Below, piece after piece: positions 1 to 8,147 of a stretch of DNA of 36,616 nucleotides. The stretch's first letter is position 1, and every line of letters begins with the position of its first letter. The stretch covers positions 30,115 through 66,730 of the forward strand of contig NZSI01000039.1 of NCBI GenBank assembly GCA_002696685.1, read 5' to 3'. Under the pieces are notes generated by a model. It made no database searches, was not told the origin of the DNA, and saw only the letters and a program-made list of their open reading frames with translations. This DNA comes from Chloroflexota bacterium. GTDB lineage: Bacteria > Chloroflexota > Dehalococcoidia > SAR202 > UBA826. The position numbers and the translations under genes are program-made.

Positions 1-141
1 TTCTTCCTAGTGATGCCCCTCGCTTCGGTTGGCGATAAAAGACAGCGGTACCACTTTGGTATCAACTAGAGCGTCATACTGAGCTTTTAAAGGTTGTTGA
101 AGACTAGTTGTCTAATGACCAAAATTCTTAAGGCCTACCAC

Positions 142-273
142 TTAACGGTGGTGACGACCAGTTCGTCTCTTTGTTCCGTTACGCTTACTCCATTCCTTAT
201 GCTCACTAACGCGTTTCACGAATTCTGCTGTCGTTTCTTCTCGCTTTTTCGGCTTTGGCTTGGATTTAACCAT
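142..273 (-). CDS. small very basic hypothetical protein (43 aa)
   Basis: This reading frame is supported mainly by its ribosome-binding site: on the minus strand AGGG/GGAGG lies a few bases before the ATG. The product is rich in Lys and Arg, starts MVKSKPKPKKREE and ends in an Arg/His-rich tail (TGRRTGRHHR-like, with the exact end GRHHR). There is no signal peptide or membrane segment. Such composition suggests nucleic-acid or ribosome binding, but that is inference. I recognise no family. It stands alone, with no gene close on either side, and it could be a chance frame. Confidence 0.45.
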   Translation of the reverse strand: MVKSKPKPKKREETTAEFVKRVSEHKEWSKRNGTKRRTGRHHR

Positions 274-781
274 ATCGGCCCTCCATTTTGTGGACAAGAT
301 TGAGTGCGCTTACGGCAGGAGAATCCAGTTCTACCTGCGCTGCCCTTTGGAATACTTATAACCTTTTACATATTATAAATGGAAAGGAGAAAGGATGGAT
401 CCAAATTGATGCGGATAAGTGGCACTATTTTCCCCAACACAGATGGGGAGGAATTTATGGATACAGAGCTTGTTGCCGCCGGCGCAATTATTCATGCAAC
501 GAAAACAACTTGAAGTCGCCCATGAAGAGTTAGCACGAGAATTTTGAACGCCACCGTGGCTCTTAAGGCTATCCAGTATGACAAGGCATAGTTATATCTA
601 TCTCATAAAGGTATTTTATTAACCCTTCTGAGTGTCCCGGTAGAAGTTAGCAATTTCTGGAGCGACTAAGATCTGACAATCTTTCGAATCAGTTTGGAGC
701 GTGTTTTTTAGGTGAAATTGATTTAGAGTTCTTCTGCTTATATATCAGAATTGTTCCACAGGATGCTGAAAAGGAAACAAT
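274..781. other. 508-base stretch without a convincing gene
   Basis: No frame here looks like a conserved protein. Two tiny overlapping plus-strand frames are visible: 457-513 (18 aa, MDTELVAAGAIIHATKTT), which has a good GGGGAGG box five bases before its ATG, and 494-547 (17 aa, MQRKQLEVAHEELAREF) in another frame. Read together with a frameshift they look like the remains of one short gene, but this is weak. The rest, 548-770, shows nothing I can name. An AAGGAAA box just before 782 belongs to the next gene. Confidence 0.4.
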
Positions 782-1531
782 ATGCGCGTAAAGAATAAGA
801 TTGCGGTCATCACTGGAGCGGCAAATGGACAAGGGGCTTCAGAGGCTAAGCTCTTAGCATCGGAAGGTGCGACAATTATTGTCGCTGACATACGGGAAAA
901 ACTGGGATTGTCTGTTGTTTCTGAAATCAATCAGATGAGTGGTGTGGCGGAGTACGTGCAGTTAGACGTAAGGGATGAAAAGAACTGGCAAGACATTATC
1001 TCCCACACAGCAAAGAAATACGAAAAGATTGATATTCTGATCAACAATGCTGCAATTAGTGGTTCCCAACCGGATCTTCTAAGTACAAGTGAATATGACA
1101 AAATAATGGAAGTGAACTCAAAAGGAGTTTTCTTAGGCATGAAAACATGTCTACCCATAATGGAGGAGCAAGGCTTTGGTTCCATAGTAAATATTTCATC
1201 GCATGCTGCGTTTGTGGGTCAGGAATATGTTCACATGGGGTACAGTGGGTCCAAGGCAGCCGTCAGGACTATGACAAAATCTGCTGCCGTGCAGTATGCG
1301 AAATTTAATGTAAGAGTTAATTCAGTACACCCGGGGATGATGCCTCCTATGCTCACATCTGCAGGCACTGCCAGGCCAGAAATGAGGAAGATCATGGTTG
1401 AAGAGATACCCATGAAAAGAGAAGGTAAAGTCGAGGAAGTGGCTTATGCTGTCCTCTTTTTAGCTTCTGACGAAGCTTCTTACATCACAGGAGCCGAATT
1501 AGTTGTAGACGGAGGGACAATAGCGAAGTAG
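782..1531 (+). CDS. short-chain dehydrogenase/reductase (SDR, FabG-like)
   Basis: A classical 249-aa SDR, predicted to be a soluble NAD(P)-dependent oxidoreductase acting on an alcohol or ketone. The Rossmann cofactor motif TGAANGQG is at residues 11-18, the structural NNAA follows in the middle, and the catalytic residues are Ser139/140, Tyr154 and Lys158 (YSGSK). The C-terminal part (ASYITGAELVVDGG) is the usual SDR ending. Length is normal. The ATG at 782 follows AAGGAAA, so the start is good. An acidic residue follows the second beta strand (VADI), which usually favours NAD over NADP. The substrate cannot be told from the sequence, and the neighbours give no pathway. Confidence 0.93.
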   Translation: MRVKNKIAVITGAANGQGASEAKLLASEGATIIVADIREKLGLSVVSEINQMSGVAEYVQLDVRDEKNWQDIISHTAKKYEKIDILINNAAISGSQPDLLSTSEYDKIMEVNSKGVFLGMKTCLPIMEEQGFGSIVNISSHAAFVGQEYVHMGYSGSKAAVRTMTKSAAVQYAKFNVRVNSVHPGMMPPMLTSAGTARPEMRKIMVEEIPMKREGKVEEVAYAVLFLASDEASYITGAELVVDGGTIAK

Positions 1532-1583
1532 GAGATATTCTGACTGATGGAGAACTGGGCAGATATGTTTCAAACTTCTCTCG

Positions 1584-1742
1584 CTACTCCTTCTTTCCCC
1601 ACATTCTCATAATTAGCTTGTACAAAATCCAAGCCACAAATGCTCCAACAATGAGGTTACTCCACACGGCGGGGAGGACGTCAGTTTGGGATACGACAAC
1701 AACTAGTATCAAAAGAGCCAAGAATATTCTGAAAGTTTTCAT
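1584..1742 (-). CDS. small membrane protein (52 aa)
   Basis: The hydrophobic part begins at MKTFRIFLALLILVVVV and carries two probable membrane segments (about residues 4-17 and 24-44), ending in a basic tail (MRMWGKKE). The open frame extends upstream to 1841, but those extra 33 residues are basic, low in pattern, and overlap the end of the preceding gene, so I chose the inner ATG. No clear ribosome-binding site precedes either start. It lies directly downstream of another two-segment membrane protein on the same strand, so the two may be one transcript. No family recognised. Confidence 0.5.
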   Translation of the reverse strand: MKTFRIFLALLILVVVVSQTDVLPAVWSNLIVGAFVAWILYKLIMRMWGKKE

Positions 1743-1812
1743 GTTACAAAATTCTATTTTGCGGGCCACTGTACCCAATGATTTTCTAGTTTGTCGGTAA
1801 GGTTGTTGAGCT

Positions 1813-2028
1813 TTATGGCGCCTTGTTGTCCAATTTTTCAACGATCTTTGAGAAAGCGTAGATTGATCCTATACCGCCCAGCAAACCAATAATCCAGAAT
1901 AGGGTTCGGCTCCCATCTGGGAATAGTGTGATCAGTACTCGGAGTATGACTATTACCGAGAGCAGATATATTGCACCCTTAATGAATCCGATAGCGCCTT
2001 GGGAGAATTTTTTGGAGAGCTGTGGCAT
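1813..2028 (-). CDS. small membrane protein (71 aa)
   Basis: A 71-residue protein with an amphipathic N-terminus (MPQLSKKFSQGAIGF) and two hydrophobic stretches, about residues 17-35 and 42-58, separated by a short loop containing FPDGSRT. It ends in a charged tail (KIVEKLDNKAP). This is the layout of a two-helix membrane hairpin. There is no signal peptide cleavage site and no known motif. It sits upstream of another small membrane protein on the same strand and downstream of a Cys/His-rich small gene. Function unknown. Confidence 0.55.
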   Translation of the reverse strand: MPQLSKKFSQGAIGFIKGAIYLLSVIVILRVLITLFPDGSRTLFWIIGLLGGIGSIYAFSKIVEKLDNKAP

Positions 2029-2087
2029 TGTTGGATTTGTATACCTTTACAGGATCTATAGGTTATTCAACTCAGATAGATTAGCTG

Positions 2088-2360
2088 TTAACCCTTTGGC
2101 AATCGGTCGATAGATCTCGTGGGAATTCCACGAAATCCTTTGGATATATATTCATCGAGTCGCATAATGGCCTCTTGAAATCGTTCCGATTCCAGTACCT
2201 TCGATTGAGGGGAAAAATCTGCTGAAAATTTGTGATGTTCTATCCATTGTATGTTGGGATATTTTGTTTTCCATCTGAGGCACATCTTACATTTGTCATC
2301 AATGTGATGCGCTTTTAAATGACCGCACTTGCATTTAGGTTCTGGAGGTGTTGAGGGCAT
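2088..2360 (-). CDS. small Cys/His-rich protein, probable zinc binder (90 aa)
   Basis: The N-terminal third holds CKCGHLKAHHIDDKCKMC at residues 10-27: two Cys pairs flanking several His residues, the pattern of a small zinc-binding knuckle. The remainder is hydrophilic with a probable helix (ESERFQEAIMRLDEYISKG). There is no Shine-Dalgarno sequence; instead a TATAAT-like box lies six bases before the ATG (minus strand, 2367-2372), which would fit a leaderless transcript. Zinc binding is inferred from residue spacing. I do not know a named family with certainty. Confidence 0.6.
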   Translation of the reverse strand: MPSTPPEPKCKCGHLKAHHIDDKCKMCLRWKTKYPNIQWIEHHKFSADFSPQSKVLESERFQEAIMRLDEYISKGFRGIPTRSIDRLPKG

Positions 2361-2532
2361 GGTTTGATTATAGGATAAAAACGTGTTTTATAGGTCCTTA
2401 ACAGAAAAGAAATTAACGATAGTGAACTGTCGAGTGTTATATTGAGCGGGCTGGTAGGTGGTTTCTAGTGACTTGAAATTGCTCCAGGTTTTTACAAACA
2501 GGAAGGAAGTTTAACTTTAAAAGGTGTTTTTA

Positions 2533-2937
2533 ATGACTGCTTCACGTACATCAAACGATACTCAGAAGCCTCAAGTTTTTCACGGTACCCAACCTCTTGG
2601 AACAACGGCTCAAACTCGAGGGATGGAAAGAAGGCCAGGAATTGATAGTAGTACAGCTGGAGCCAACCGAATATGGATGGGACATGTCACTTGCGTGCCT
2701 AATGAACTGGGACCGCCCCACCATCACGGTGAAGCTGAAACAGCCGCTTATGTTCTGAGTGGCAACATCCGAGTGTATTTTGGAGAGGACTTTAAAGAAT
2801 ATGTAGATGCGGGGCCTGGTGATTATATCTTTGTTCCCGCCAACACGCCGCATATAGAAGGTAATGTCACAGATGAACCGGCGGAAGCTGTGTTAACGAG
2901 GTCCCCAGACAATATAGTTGTCAATCTGGGAGAATAA
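2533..2937 (+). CDS. cupin domain protein (134 aa)
   Basis: A single small beta-barrel cupin. Cupin motif 1 is visible as PPHHHGEAETAAYVLSG (His, His and Glu metal ligands), followed by GDYIFVPANTPHIEGN as motif 2 with its His. Such proteins bind Fe, Mn, Zn or Ni and act as isomerases, dioxygenases or simply ligand binders; the function here cannot be fixed. A GTG nine bases upstream at 2524 is in frame, but AAGG at 2521-2524 is well placed for the ATG at 2533, so I use that. The next gene downstream is a DUF385 oxidoreductase. Confidence 0.85.
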   Translation: MTASRTSNDTQKPQVFHGTQPLGTTAQTRGMERRPGIDSSTAGANRIWMGHVTCVPNELGPPHHHGEAETAAYVLSGNIRVYFGEDFKEYVDAGPGDYIFVPANTPHIEGNVTDEPAEAVLTRSPDNIVVNLGE

Positions 2938-3043
2938 TTTACTGTAAAGCGTTGAGTTTTATCAGCCAAATGGGAGCATTCGGATCCAATTACGTCTGTA
3001 CCTGATAAAGGTATTCAGTTTATTTCATCGTATAGTCCTGATA

Positions 3044-3415
3044 TTGAGTAAGGGCCGTCTAATGAATTCCTTGTTGGGGCTAGATATGCTTCTTCTTGTC
3101 ACCAGAGGGAGAAAATCTGGAAGACAAAGAAGGATCCCGTTACTTTATGTAAGGGATACCTCTGGCAGCTTTTTGTGCGCAGCATCCTTCGGTGGGAGCC
3201 CGAACCACCCAGATTGGTATTGGAATGTTTATGCCGCCAAGACAGTAACGATACAAGTTGGTGTGGAAAATATAAGTGCTACGCCACAAATACTAGAAGG
3301 CAAGGAACGATATGAAGCCTGGCAAAAGTTAGTTGCCTACTATCCTGCTTTTGGCAAGTATCAAGACAACACAGATCGTGAAATTCCTGTAATAAGATTT
3401 ATGGTAATTTACTAG
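3044..3415 (+). CDS. DUF385 / deazaflavin (F420)-dependent nitroreductase-family protein, N-terminus uncertain
   Basis: The core LLLVTRGRKSGRQRRIPL is the signature of the DDN-like family, followed by the family's ASFGGSPNHPDWYWN and the C-terminal NTDREIPVIRF. Members use coenzyme F420 or related flavins for reduction reactions. The coordinates begin at a TTG. The frame stays open upstream to 2948, and the extra residues (VFSLFHRIVLILSKGRL) look like the normal N-terminal helix of the family, so the real protein probably starts earlier; yet there is no ATG, GTG or TTG between the stop at 2945 and 3044. Either a rare start codon is used or the N-terminus has been damaged. Confidence 0.8.
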   Translation: MSKGRLMNSLLGLDMLLLVTRGRKSGRQRRIPLLYVRDTSGSFLCAASFGGSPNHPDWYWNVYAAKTVTIQVGVENISATPQILEGKERYEAWQKLVAYYPAFGKYQDNTDREIPVIRFMVIY

Positions 3416-3461
3416 GACTTAGCTGCACAAATACCAGCATCACCAAAGCTTATGTTGATGA

Positions 3462-3893
3462 TTAATCTTCCTTTTTTGTTCCTTCTAATTGGGTTGCACC
3501 GGATAGGTAAGATGATCGTAACTTAGCTCCCCATATTCCACCGACTTTAGTGAAAATCCAGAGGGTATCGAACCCGTTATATTCAGTATCATCTTCTCCT
3601 CTTCTGGACATACGTAATGTTATGTGAACTTTGTTTTTATTACTCTGCACAACGTCGAGGGAAACTAAGGAAGTATGGTGCCAACCTTCATCATAAAGCT
3701 TCTGGCTGATCTCATGGTTACCATCGGCCCATTCTTTGGCTGTTTCCCAGGAGTTTAGCTTTGATCCTGCAAGTCTATGATGGGGAAAATGCATTTCATT
3801 TATTTGTTTGCTGAGGTCCCTGGCATTAAAACCGTCCAACCATCTTCTAAATGAAGCTATTGCTGCCTTCTCTTCTCTATTATGTTCGGACAT
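3462..3893 (-). CDS. NTF2-like (SnoaL/DUF4440-type) protein
   Basis: A 143-aa protein with the layout of the NTF2-like fold: an N-terminal helix (AAIASFRRWLDGFNARDL), a segment with FPHHRLAGSKL, a second helical part, and several beta strands (SLVSLDVVQ, KVHITLRMSRR, GFDTLWIFTKVGGIWGAKLR). Proteins of this fold include small isomerases, hydratases and ligand-binding proteins. No unique catalytic residue can be assigned. It is alone on this strand, with the plus-strand DUF385 gene ending just before it and over 100 bases to the next minus-strand gene. Function unknown beyond the fold. Confidence 0.7.
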   Translation of the reverse strand: MSEHNREEKAAIASFRRWLDGFNARDLSKQINEMHFPHHRLAGSKLNSWETAKEWADGNHEISQKLYDEGWHHTSLVSLDVVQSNKNKVHITLRMSRRGEDDTEYNGFDTLWIFTKVGGIWGAKLRSSYLSGATQLEGTKKED

Positions 3894-4020
3894 TATGTTT
3901 AATCCTTAGTCGATTCATATATGTGAGTATGTTTTCCGCGAGGTTTTTGCCCCATCGGTCGTCAGTTAATTTTCTGAACATAAAATTGGTCGGTAGTCCC
4001 TGTATTTAGAGAATTCCTCA

Positions 4021-5286
4021 TTAAGAATGTTTAATTTCATAGAGAGGGCTCATTGACGGGATTAACCGCAACAACTGTAGCAAGTAGGGTTCTAGTTCCC
4101 ACCAAGAGCCTGAAGGATATTTGTCCTTTAACTTTAAATAGGATGCGGTTCTATAGGTCGCGGCAGTTTTTCCAACACTTTTGTATTCATTCAGCAATTG
4201 TTTTGGTGAACCGTATTCAGACCATTCATCCAAATAAGATGACTTAATCATTCCTTGGTTAATTTTCACACCCCAAAAAGAGGCTAATGTGTAAAAAGGA
4301 TGTGAAATAGATGAGTCGGACCAGTCTGTGAAAATTGGGTTATCACATTGAATGAATACGTTACCTGAATCCAGATCTCCGTGTTCTAGCCCAGTTGGGA
4401 TAATACTTGATTCAAGAAAATGCGCCTCTTTCTCCAATTCTGGCAGCACTGAACGTATTTGGTTCATAATTTTCGTGTCTACAAGACCCTGAAGATTTGC
4501 TGGGTTTTTAGTTATGGAATTTATGAAGTTAGTTATTAAGGAGGGATATTTGATAGGCAAACCTATATTAGTTAGGTCTTCTGTATAAAGTGCTGAGTCT
4601 CGCTGTAACTGAGCAAGGGTTTTCAGATAAGATTCTGCGGATTTCTTTTCTACAGAGTTGTCCCATTGCTGAGTTCCAAAGCTTCTCATCAGCATCCAAT
4701 TCTGAGTTTGGTCCAAGGCTATAACGCGGGGGCTGTTTTTGGGGAATGTGAATGACACCCAATGGGATATAGTCGTTTCTGCGGCAAAATGTGCAGGTGA
4801 GGCTTTGAACCATATTCTCCCGATATCTGTTTCCGTATAGGCGACATAAGAAACGCTCCAGACTCTGTGTTGGATTAACCGGCCTATCTGTGAGATATTT
4901 AATTCGGAGAGTGTTTTGGACACCCAGTTTTGGGCTTCAGAACTCCAACCTGGTTGTACCCAAGGTGTAGATCTGGCCACATTGGAATCCTGCAAACTAT
5001 CTATGTTGGTGCCTGCGGAATCGAGGGTGTGCCAGATTAAATCTGAAGTTGATAAAGATTTTTTGAGTAGCTCACACGACTGCATTCTGGTTGATTTGTT
5101 TTCGGACAGTGTCCTTAGAACTTTGATATCTAAGCCATATTTTTCTTTAACGGCTACTATGATTGGTCTAGACCAACTGTGGTGTTTTCTACTTAGAAGA
5201 ACTTCTGGTAATTTACCCGAGACGTCTTTGGCACACATAGATCCGGTTTCATCCAGTATCATTAACCTGCAAGAGATTTTGTCCAT
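4021..5286 (-). CDS. aminoglycoside-phosphotransferase-like kinase with extra N-terminal domain
   Basis: The C-terminal half is a kinase of the APH family: HGDLDSGN at 302-309 supplies the catalytic Asp304 and Asn309, and Asp321 (IFTDWSD) is the metal-binding Asp. The N-terminal 110 residues (MILDETGS..., then WSRPIIVAVKEKYGLDIKVL) resemble the leading domain of a large phosphotransferase group that continues with PWVQPGW and a linker before the kinase; its role is unknown to me. Despite the family name, the substrate is likely a metabolite rather than an antibiotic. It is the second gene of a minus-strand pair after a GNAT acetyltransferase, 50 bases apart. Confidence 0.82.
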   Translation of the reverse strand: MDKISCRLMILDETGSMCAKDVSGKLPEVLLSRKHHSWSRPIIVAVKEKYGLDIKVLRTLSENKSTRMQSCELLKKSLSTSDLIWHTLDSAGTNIDSLQDSNVARSTPWVQPGWSSEAQNWVSKTLSELNISQIGRLIQHRVWSVSYVAYTETDIGRIWFKASPAHFAAETTISHWVSFTFPKNSPRVIALDQTQNWMLMRSFGTQQWDNSVEKKSAESYLKTLAQLQRDSALYTEDLTNIGLPIKYPSLITNFINSITKNPANLQGLVDTKIMNQIRSVLPELEKEAHFLESSIIPTGLEHGDLDSGNVFIQCDNPIFTDWSDSSISHPFYTLASFWGVKINQGMIKSSYLDEWSEYGSPKQLLNEYKSVGKTAATYRTASYLKLKDKYPSGSWWELEPYLLQLLRLIPSMSPLYEIKHS

Positions 5287-5336
5287 TTCTCTTTTAGAAG
5301 GTTTTTGGGGATGTGAACATCGTGAAGCTTAAGGGA

Positions 5337-5897
5337 CTACTGACTGACAGCGGTATGTTCTGTCTGGAGCATTCCCATGACCACAGAGTCATGACGAGAT
5401 CCTTCATGGGGTCGACTTTGCCTGAGCGTTCCTTCATGGGTGAATCCCATCTGTTCAAATAGATTTTGTGCTGCCGTGTTGTAATCTGGTATGTCTGCCC
5501 AGACTCTGTAAAGACCATACACCCCGAAACACAGATCTAAAGCTTGCTTCAGGGCAGATCGACCGTAGCCCATATGCCAACTCTCTCGGTCTCCGATTAA
5601 GACAGAGATCTGACCATCCCCTAAAGATTCCTCAATTGCCACATGGATTTCTCCCACGTGGTTTCTGTTTTCGTCATAGATGGAAAATATACGGTGTTCA
5701 GAATTCTCGAATACTTCATCCCATCTGTCATCAGTTAAATCATTAATCTGCTCAGGATGGTAACCAAGGTGAGCAGGGTCGCCGTATGAATATCTGCCAA
5801 ACCAGCTTTCGGAAACTTCATCGTCTGATAGCCATTTGTTGATACGAGAAACGTCTTCTCGCGATACATGTTTGAGGGTCACTCTCCTTTCAGCCAT
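5337..5897 (-). CDS. GNAT-family N-acetyltransferase (RimJ/RimL-like)
   Basis: A 186-aa acetyl-CoA-dependent N-acetyltransferase. The acetyl-CoA pyrophosphate loop is seen in SWHMGYGRSALKQAL, followed by the NTAAQNLFEQMGFTHEG segment typical of RimJ/RimL-type members, which acetylate protein N-termini, amino acids or antibiotics. AAAGGAG lies upstream; a GTG at 5900 is also in frame, but the ATG at 5897 sits eight bases from AGGAG and is preferred. It is probably co-transcribed with the phosphotransferase-like gene downstream. The target substrate is unknown. Confidence 0.88.
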   Translation of the reverse strand: MAERRVTLKHVSREDVSRINKWLSDDEVSESWFGRYSYGDPAHLGYHPEQINDLTDDRWDEVFENSEHRIFSIYDENRNHVGEIHVAIEESLGDGQISVLIGDRESWHMGYGRSALKQALDLCFGVYGLYRVWADIPDYNTAAQNLFEQMGFTHEGTLRQSRPHEGSRHDSVVMGMLQTEHTAVSQ

Positions 5898-5975
5898 CAC
5901 CTACTCTCCTTTAGACTTATTAGTTATTTCCGCAAAGATTGCTTTTTACCTGTTGAAGGAATCTATCTTATATCC

Positions 5976-6004
5976 ATTATTCAAATCAGTTGTATCAACG
6001 TCAA
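5976..6004 (-). promoter_or_regulatory. putative sigma-70-type promoter for the GNAT/APH pair
   Basis: On the minus strand TTGACG (5999-6004) and AATAAT (5976-5981) are separated by exactly 17 bases, about 70 bases before the GNAT start. Each box differs from consensus by one base. This is a sequence match only. Confidence 0.5.
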
Positions 6005-6168
6005 TACACGTCTGTTTTTTTGATAATGATTCATGAACTTAATTGATTTGAGAGAATTACTAGCTTCAAATTGTCCAATTCAGCATGCGCCGTATGAGGT
6101 ATTATTTAAATCTGTTGTGACATTAATTAGTTGCGTTTTAAGCATAATCCTTGGGGAAATAAGATTAG

Positions 6169-7239
6169 ATGATTGATAGACTCTCCTCTTTTGAGGAGCG
6201 ATATGAAGAACTAAATGAACTTTTGGCCAATCCTGAGGTTGTGACCGACTACACCCAGGTTCAGAAATATGCCAAGGAGCAATCTAGTATTCGAGAGGTT
6301 GTGGAGCTTTCAAGAGAATATCGACAATTATCAGAGGACATTAAAGATGCTCGTGAAATGGCTCAACGAGAATCTGATCCTGAGATAGTGGCTATGGCAA
6401 GAGAGGAGCAACAGTCGCTACAGGCTGAGCTTGAAAAAGTTGAAGATCGTTTGAAGATTGCTTTGGTTCCCAAGGACCCAAATGACGAGAAAAATGTCAT
6501 TATTGAAATCAGGGCCGGAACTGGGGGAGAGGAAGCAGGGTTGTTTGCCTCAGTTCTCTACAGAATGTATTCCCGACTAGCCCAGAGACTTAACTGGAAG
6601 ATGGATTTGATCGATTCTAATTCGACAGGAATCGGGGGTATTAAGGAAGTCACATTTCAAGTTAATGGTGATATGGCCTATAGCCAGCTCAAACACGAAA
6701 GTGGTGTACACAGGGTACAACGAGTGCCCGCGACAGAATCCAGTGGCAGGATACATACCTCAGCTGCTACCGTTGCTGTTTTACCCGAAGCTGAAGAGGT
6801 TGATGTAGAAGTCAATCCTGAAGATTTGCAAATAGATATCTATCATGCAAGTGGGCATGGTGGTCAGAATGTGCAGAAGGTAGCCACAGCGGTGAGGATA
6901 ACTCACTTGCCTAGTGGGTTGGTTACGACCTGTCAAGATGAGCGTTCGCAGTTTAAGAATAAAGAGAAAGCCCTTTCGGTATTGAGGTCCAGACTACTTG
7001 CTGCTGAGATAGCGAGGCAGCAGAAGGAAATTACCGATGAAAGACGATCTCAAGTAGGTTCCGGAGATAGGTCGGAACGGGTTAGGACCTATAATTTTCC
7101 TCAAGGCAGGGTCACGGATCATAGAATTGGGTTGACTTCATATAACTTGGACCAAATTCTTGACGGCGATCTTATCGAGTTTATGGAGGCACTGGTACAG
7201 GAGGAACAGGCACGTAAGCTAGAAGACTCTATAACGTAA
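6169..7239 (+). CDS. prfA: peptide chain release factor 1
   Basis: Release factor 1 recognises UAA and UAG in the ribosomal A site and triggers release of the finished protein. The PAT codon-recognition tripeptide (187-189, VPATESSGR) marks RF1 rather than RF2, and the catalytic GGQ is at 231-233 (GHGGQNVQK). Length (356 aa) is normal, with the N-terminal coiled region intact. The ATG at 6169 has only a weak GGGGA upstream. It is followed after 34 bases by prmC, whose product methylates the Gln of GGQ, the classic pairing. A minus-strand gene ends the intergenic region on the other side, so transcription starts in 5898-6168. Confidence 0.97.
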   Translation: MIDRLSSFEERYEELNELLANPEVVTDYTQVQKYAKEQSSIREVVELSREYRQLSEDIKDAREMAQRESDPEIVAMAREEQQSLQAELEKVEDRLKIALVPKDPNDEKNVIIEIRAGTGGEEAGLFASVLYRMYSRLAQRLNWKMDLIDSNSTGIGGIKEVTFQVNGDMAYSQLKHESGVHRVQRVPATESSGRIHTSAATVAVLPEAEEVDVEVNPEDLQIDIYHASGHGGQNVQKVATAVRITHLPSGLVTTCQDERSQFKNKEKALSVLRSRLLAAEIARQQKEITDERRSQVGSGDRSERVRTYNFPQGRVTDHRIGLTSYNLDQILDGDLIEFMEALVQEEQARKLEDSIT

Positions 7240-7273
7240 ACGATGGAATGTTTGTTGTATCTTGGTATTTTCG

Positions 7274-8128
7274 ATGAATTTGAAAGAAACACTTAATGCC
7301 ACGGGAGAGACCCTTATAGAAACAGGCTCTCCCGATGCTCAACTTGAAGCGGAAGTATTGATTCGACATGTCTTACGAATTGATAGGGCGACCTTCCTTA
7401 GAGACCTAGAAGAGCCTGTTTCTGAATATGATAGGGAACGCCTGGATGGTCTTGTGGCGAGAAGACTTCGCCGGGAGCCTTTGAATTACATTACAGGTTT
7501 CCGGGAATTTTATGGCTTGAGTTTTGAGGTGTCAGATGGTGTTCTTATCCCGAGACAGGAGACAGAACTACTCGTTGATACGGTAATTGCTCTTGCTCGA
7601 TCACGTCCAAAATCTGAAATGAAAATATGTGATGTTGGCACTGGAAGTGGTGCAATAGCCATTTCACTTGCAGTGCATCTTCCCTCTGCAGAAATCATGG
7701 CTACTGATATAAGCCAGCGCGCATTGGATATAGCAGATTCTAACAGGCGTACACACGGGGTATATAACCGAGTCGCTTTACGCTGTGGCAATTTACTGGA
7801 ACCAATAGATTATAAACCTGAAATTATAGTTTCTAATCCCCCATATATACGGGAAGGAGACTTGTTGTTTCTTCAACCGGAAATCCAGTACGAACCTCGC
7901 GTGGCTTTGGACGGAGGGACAGATGGATTGGAACTTATTCGCGGTCTTCTTAGTCAGTCTCTAGACAAAGTTTCATCCACCGGAGCGATATTGTTCGAGA
8001 TAGATGCTGCCCAAGAAAATTCTGCAAGAATACTCTCAAGAGAATATTTTCCCAATTCCGAGATATCAGTACTTGATGATCTCTCAGGAGACAGCAGGGC
8101 TATTTTGATCGAAAAATTTAGCCAATAA
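7274..8128 (+). CDS. prmC: release-factor glutamine methyltransferase
   Basis: An S-adenosylmethionine-dependent enzyme that N5-methylates the GGQ glutamine of release factors. The N-terminal helical domain (residues about 1-80) contacts the release factor; the SAM site is DVGTGSGAIAI, and NPPY at 188-191 is the catalytic motif for amide methylation. The open frame reaches back to a TTG at 7262, but the ATG at 7274 (MNLKETLNATGETL) gives the usual N-terminus; neither has a strong ribosome-binding site. It sits directly after prfA, probably in one transcript. It ends 19 bases from the convergent guaB3 gene. Confidence 0.95.
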   Translation: MNLKETLNATGETLIETGSPDAQLEAEVLIRHVLRIDRATFLRDLEEPVSEYDRERLDGLVARRLRREPLNYITGFREFYGLSFEVSDGVLIPRQETELLVDTVIALARSRPKSEMKICDVGTGSGAIAISLAVHLPSAEIMATDISQRALDIADSNRRTHGVYNRVALRCGNLLEPIDYKPEIIVSNPPYIREGDLLFLQPEIQYEPRVALDGGTDGLELIRGLLSQSLDKVSSTGAILFEIDAAQENSARILSREYFPNSEISVLDDLSGDSRAILIEKFSQ

Positions 8129-8147
8129 AGGATTTGTGGAGGTAGGG

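Noticed and set aside
1..69. Open frame entering from the left edge and ending at 69
   Set aside because: Only 22 codons without any recognisable sequence; cannot be told from chance.
94..533. Plus-strand frames of 69 and 81 codons
   Set aside because: Cys-rich, no protein-like pattern, poor starts; the first lies antisense to a better supported small frame.
4916..5332. 138-codon plus-strand frame
   Set aside because: It is antisense to the N-terminal half of the APH-like gene, which has clear homology.
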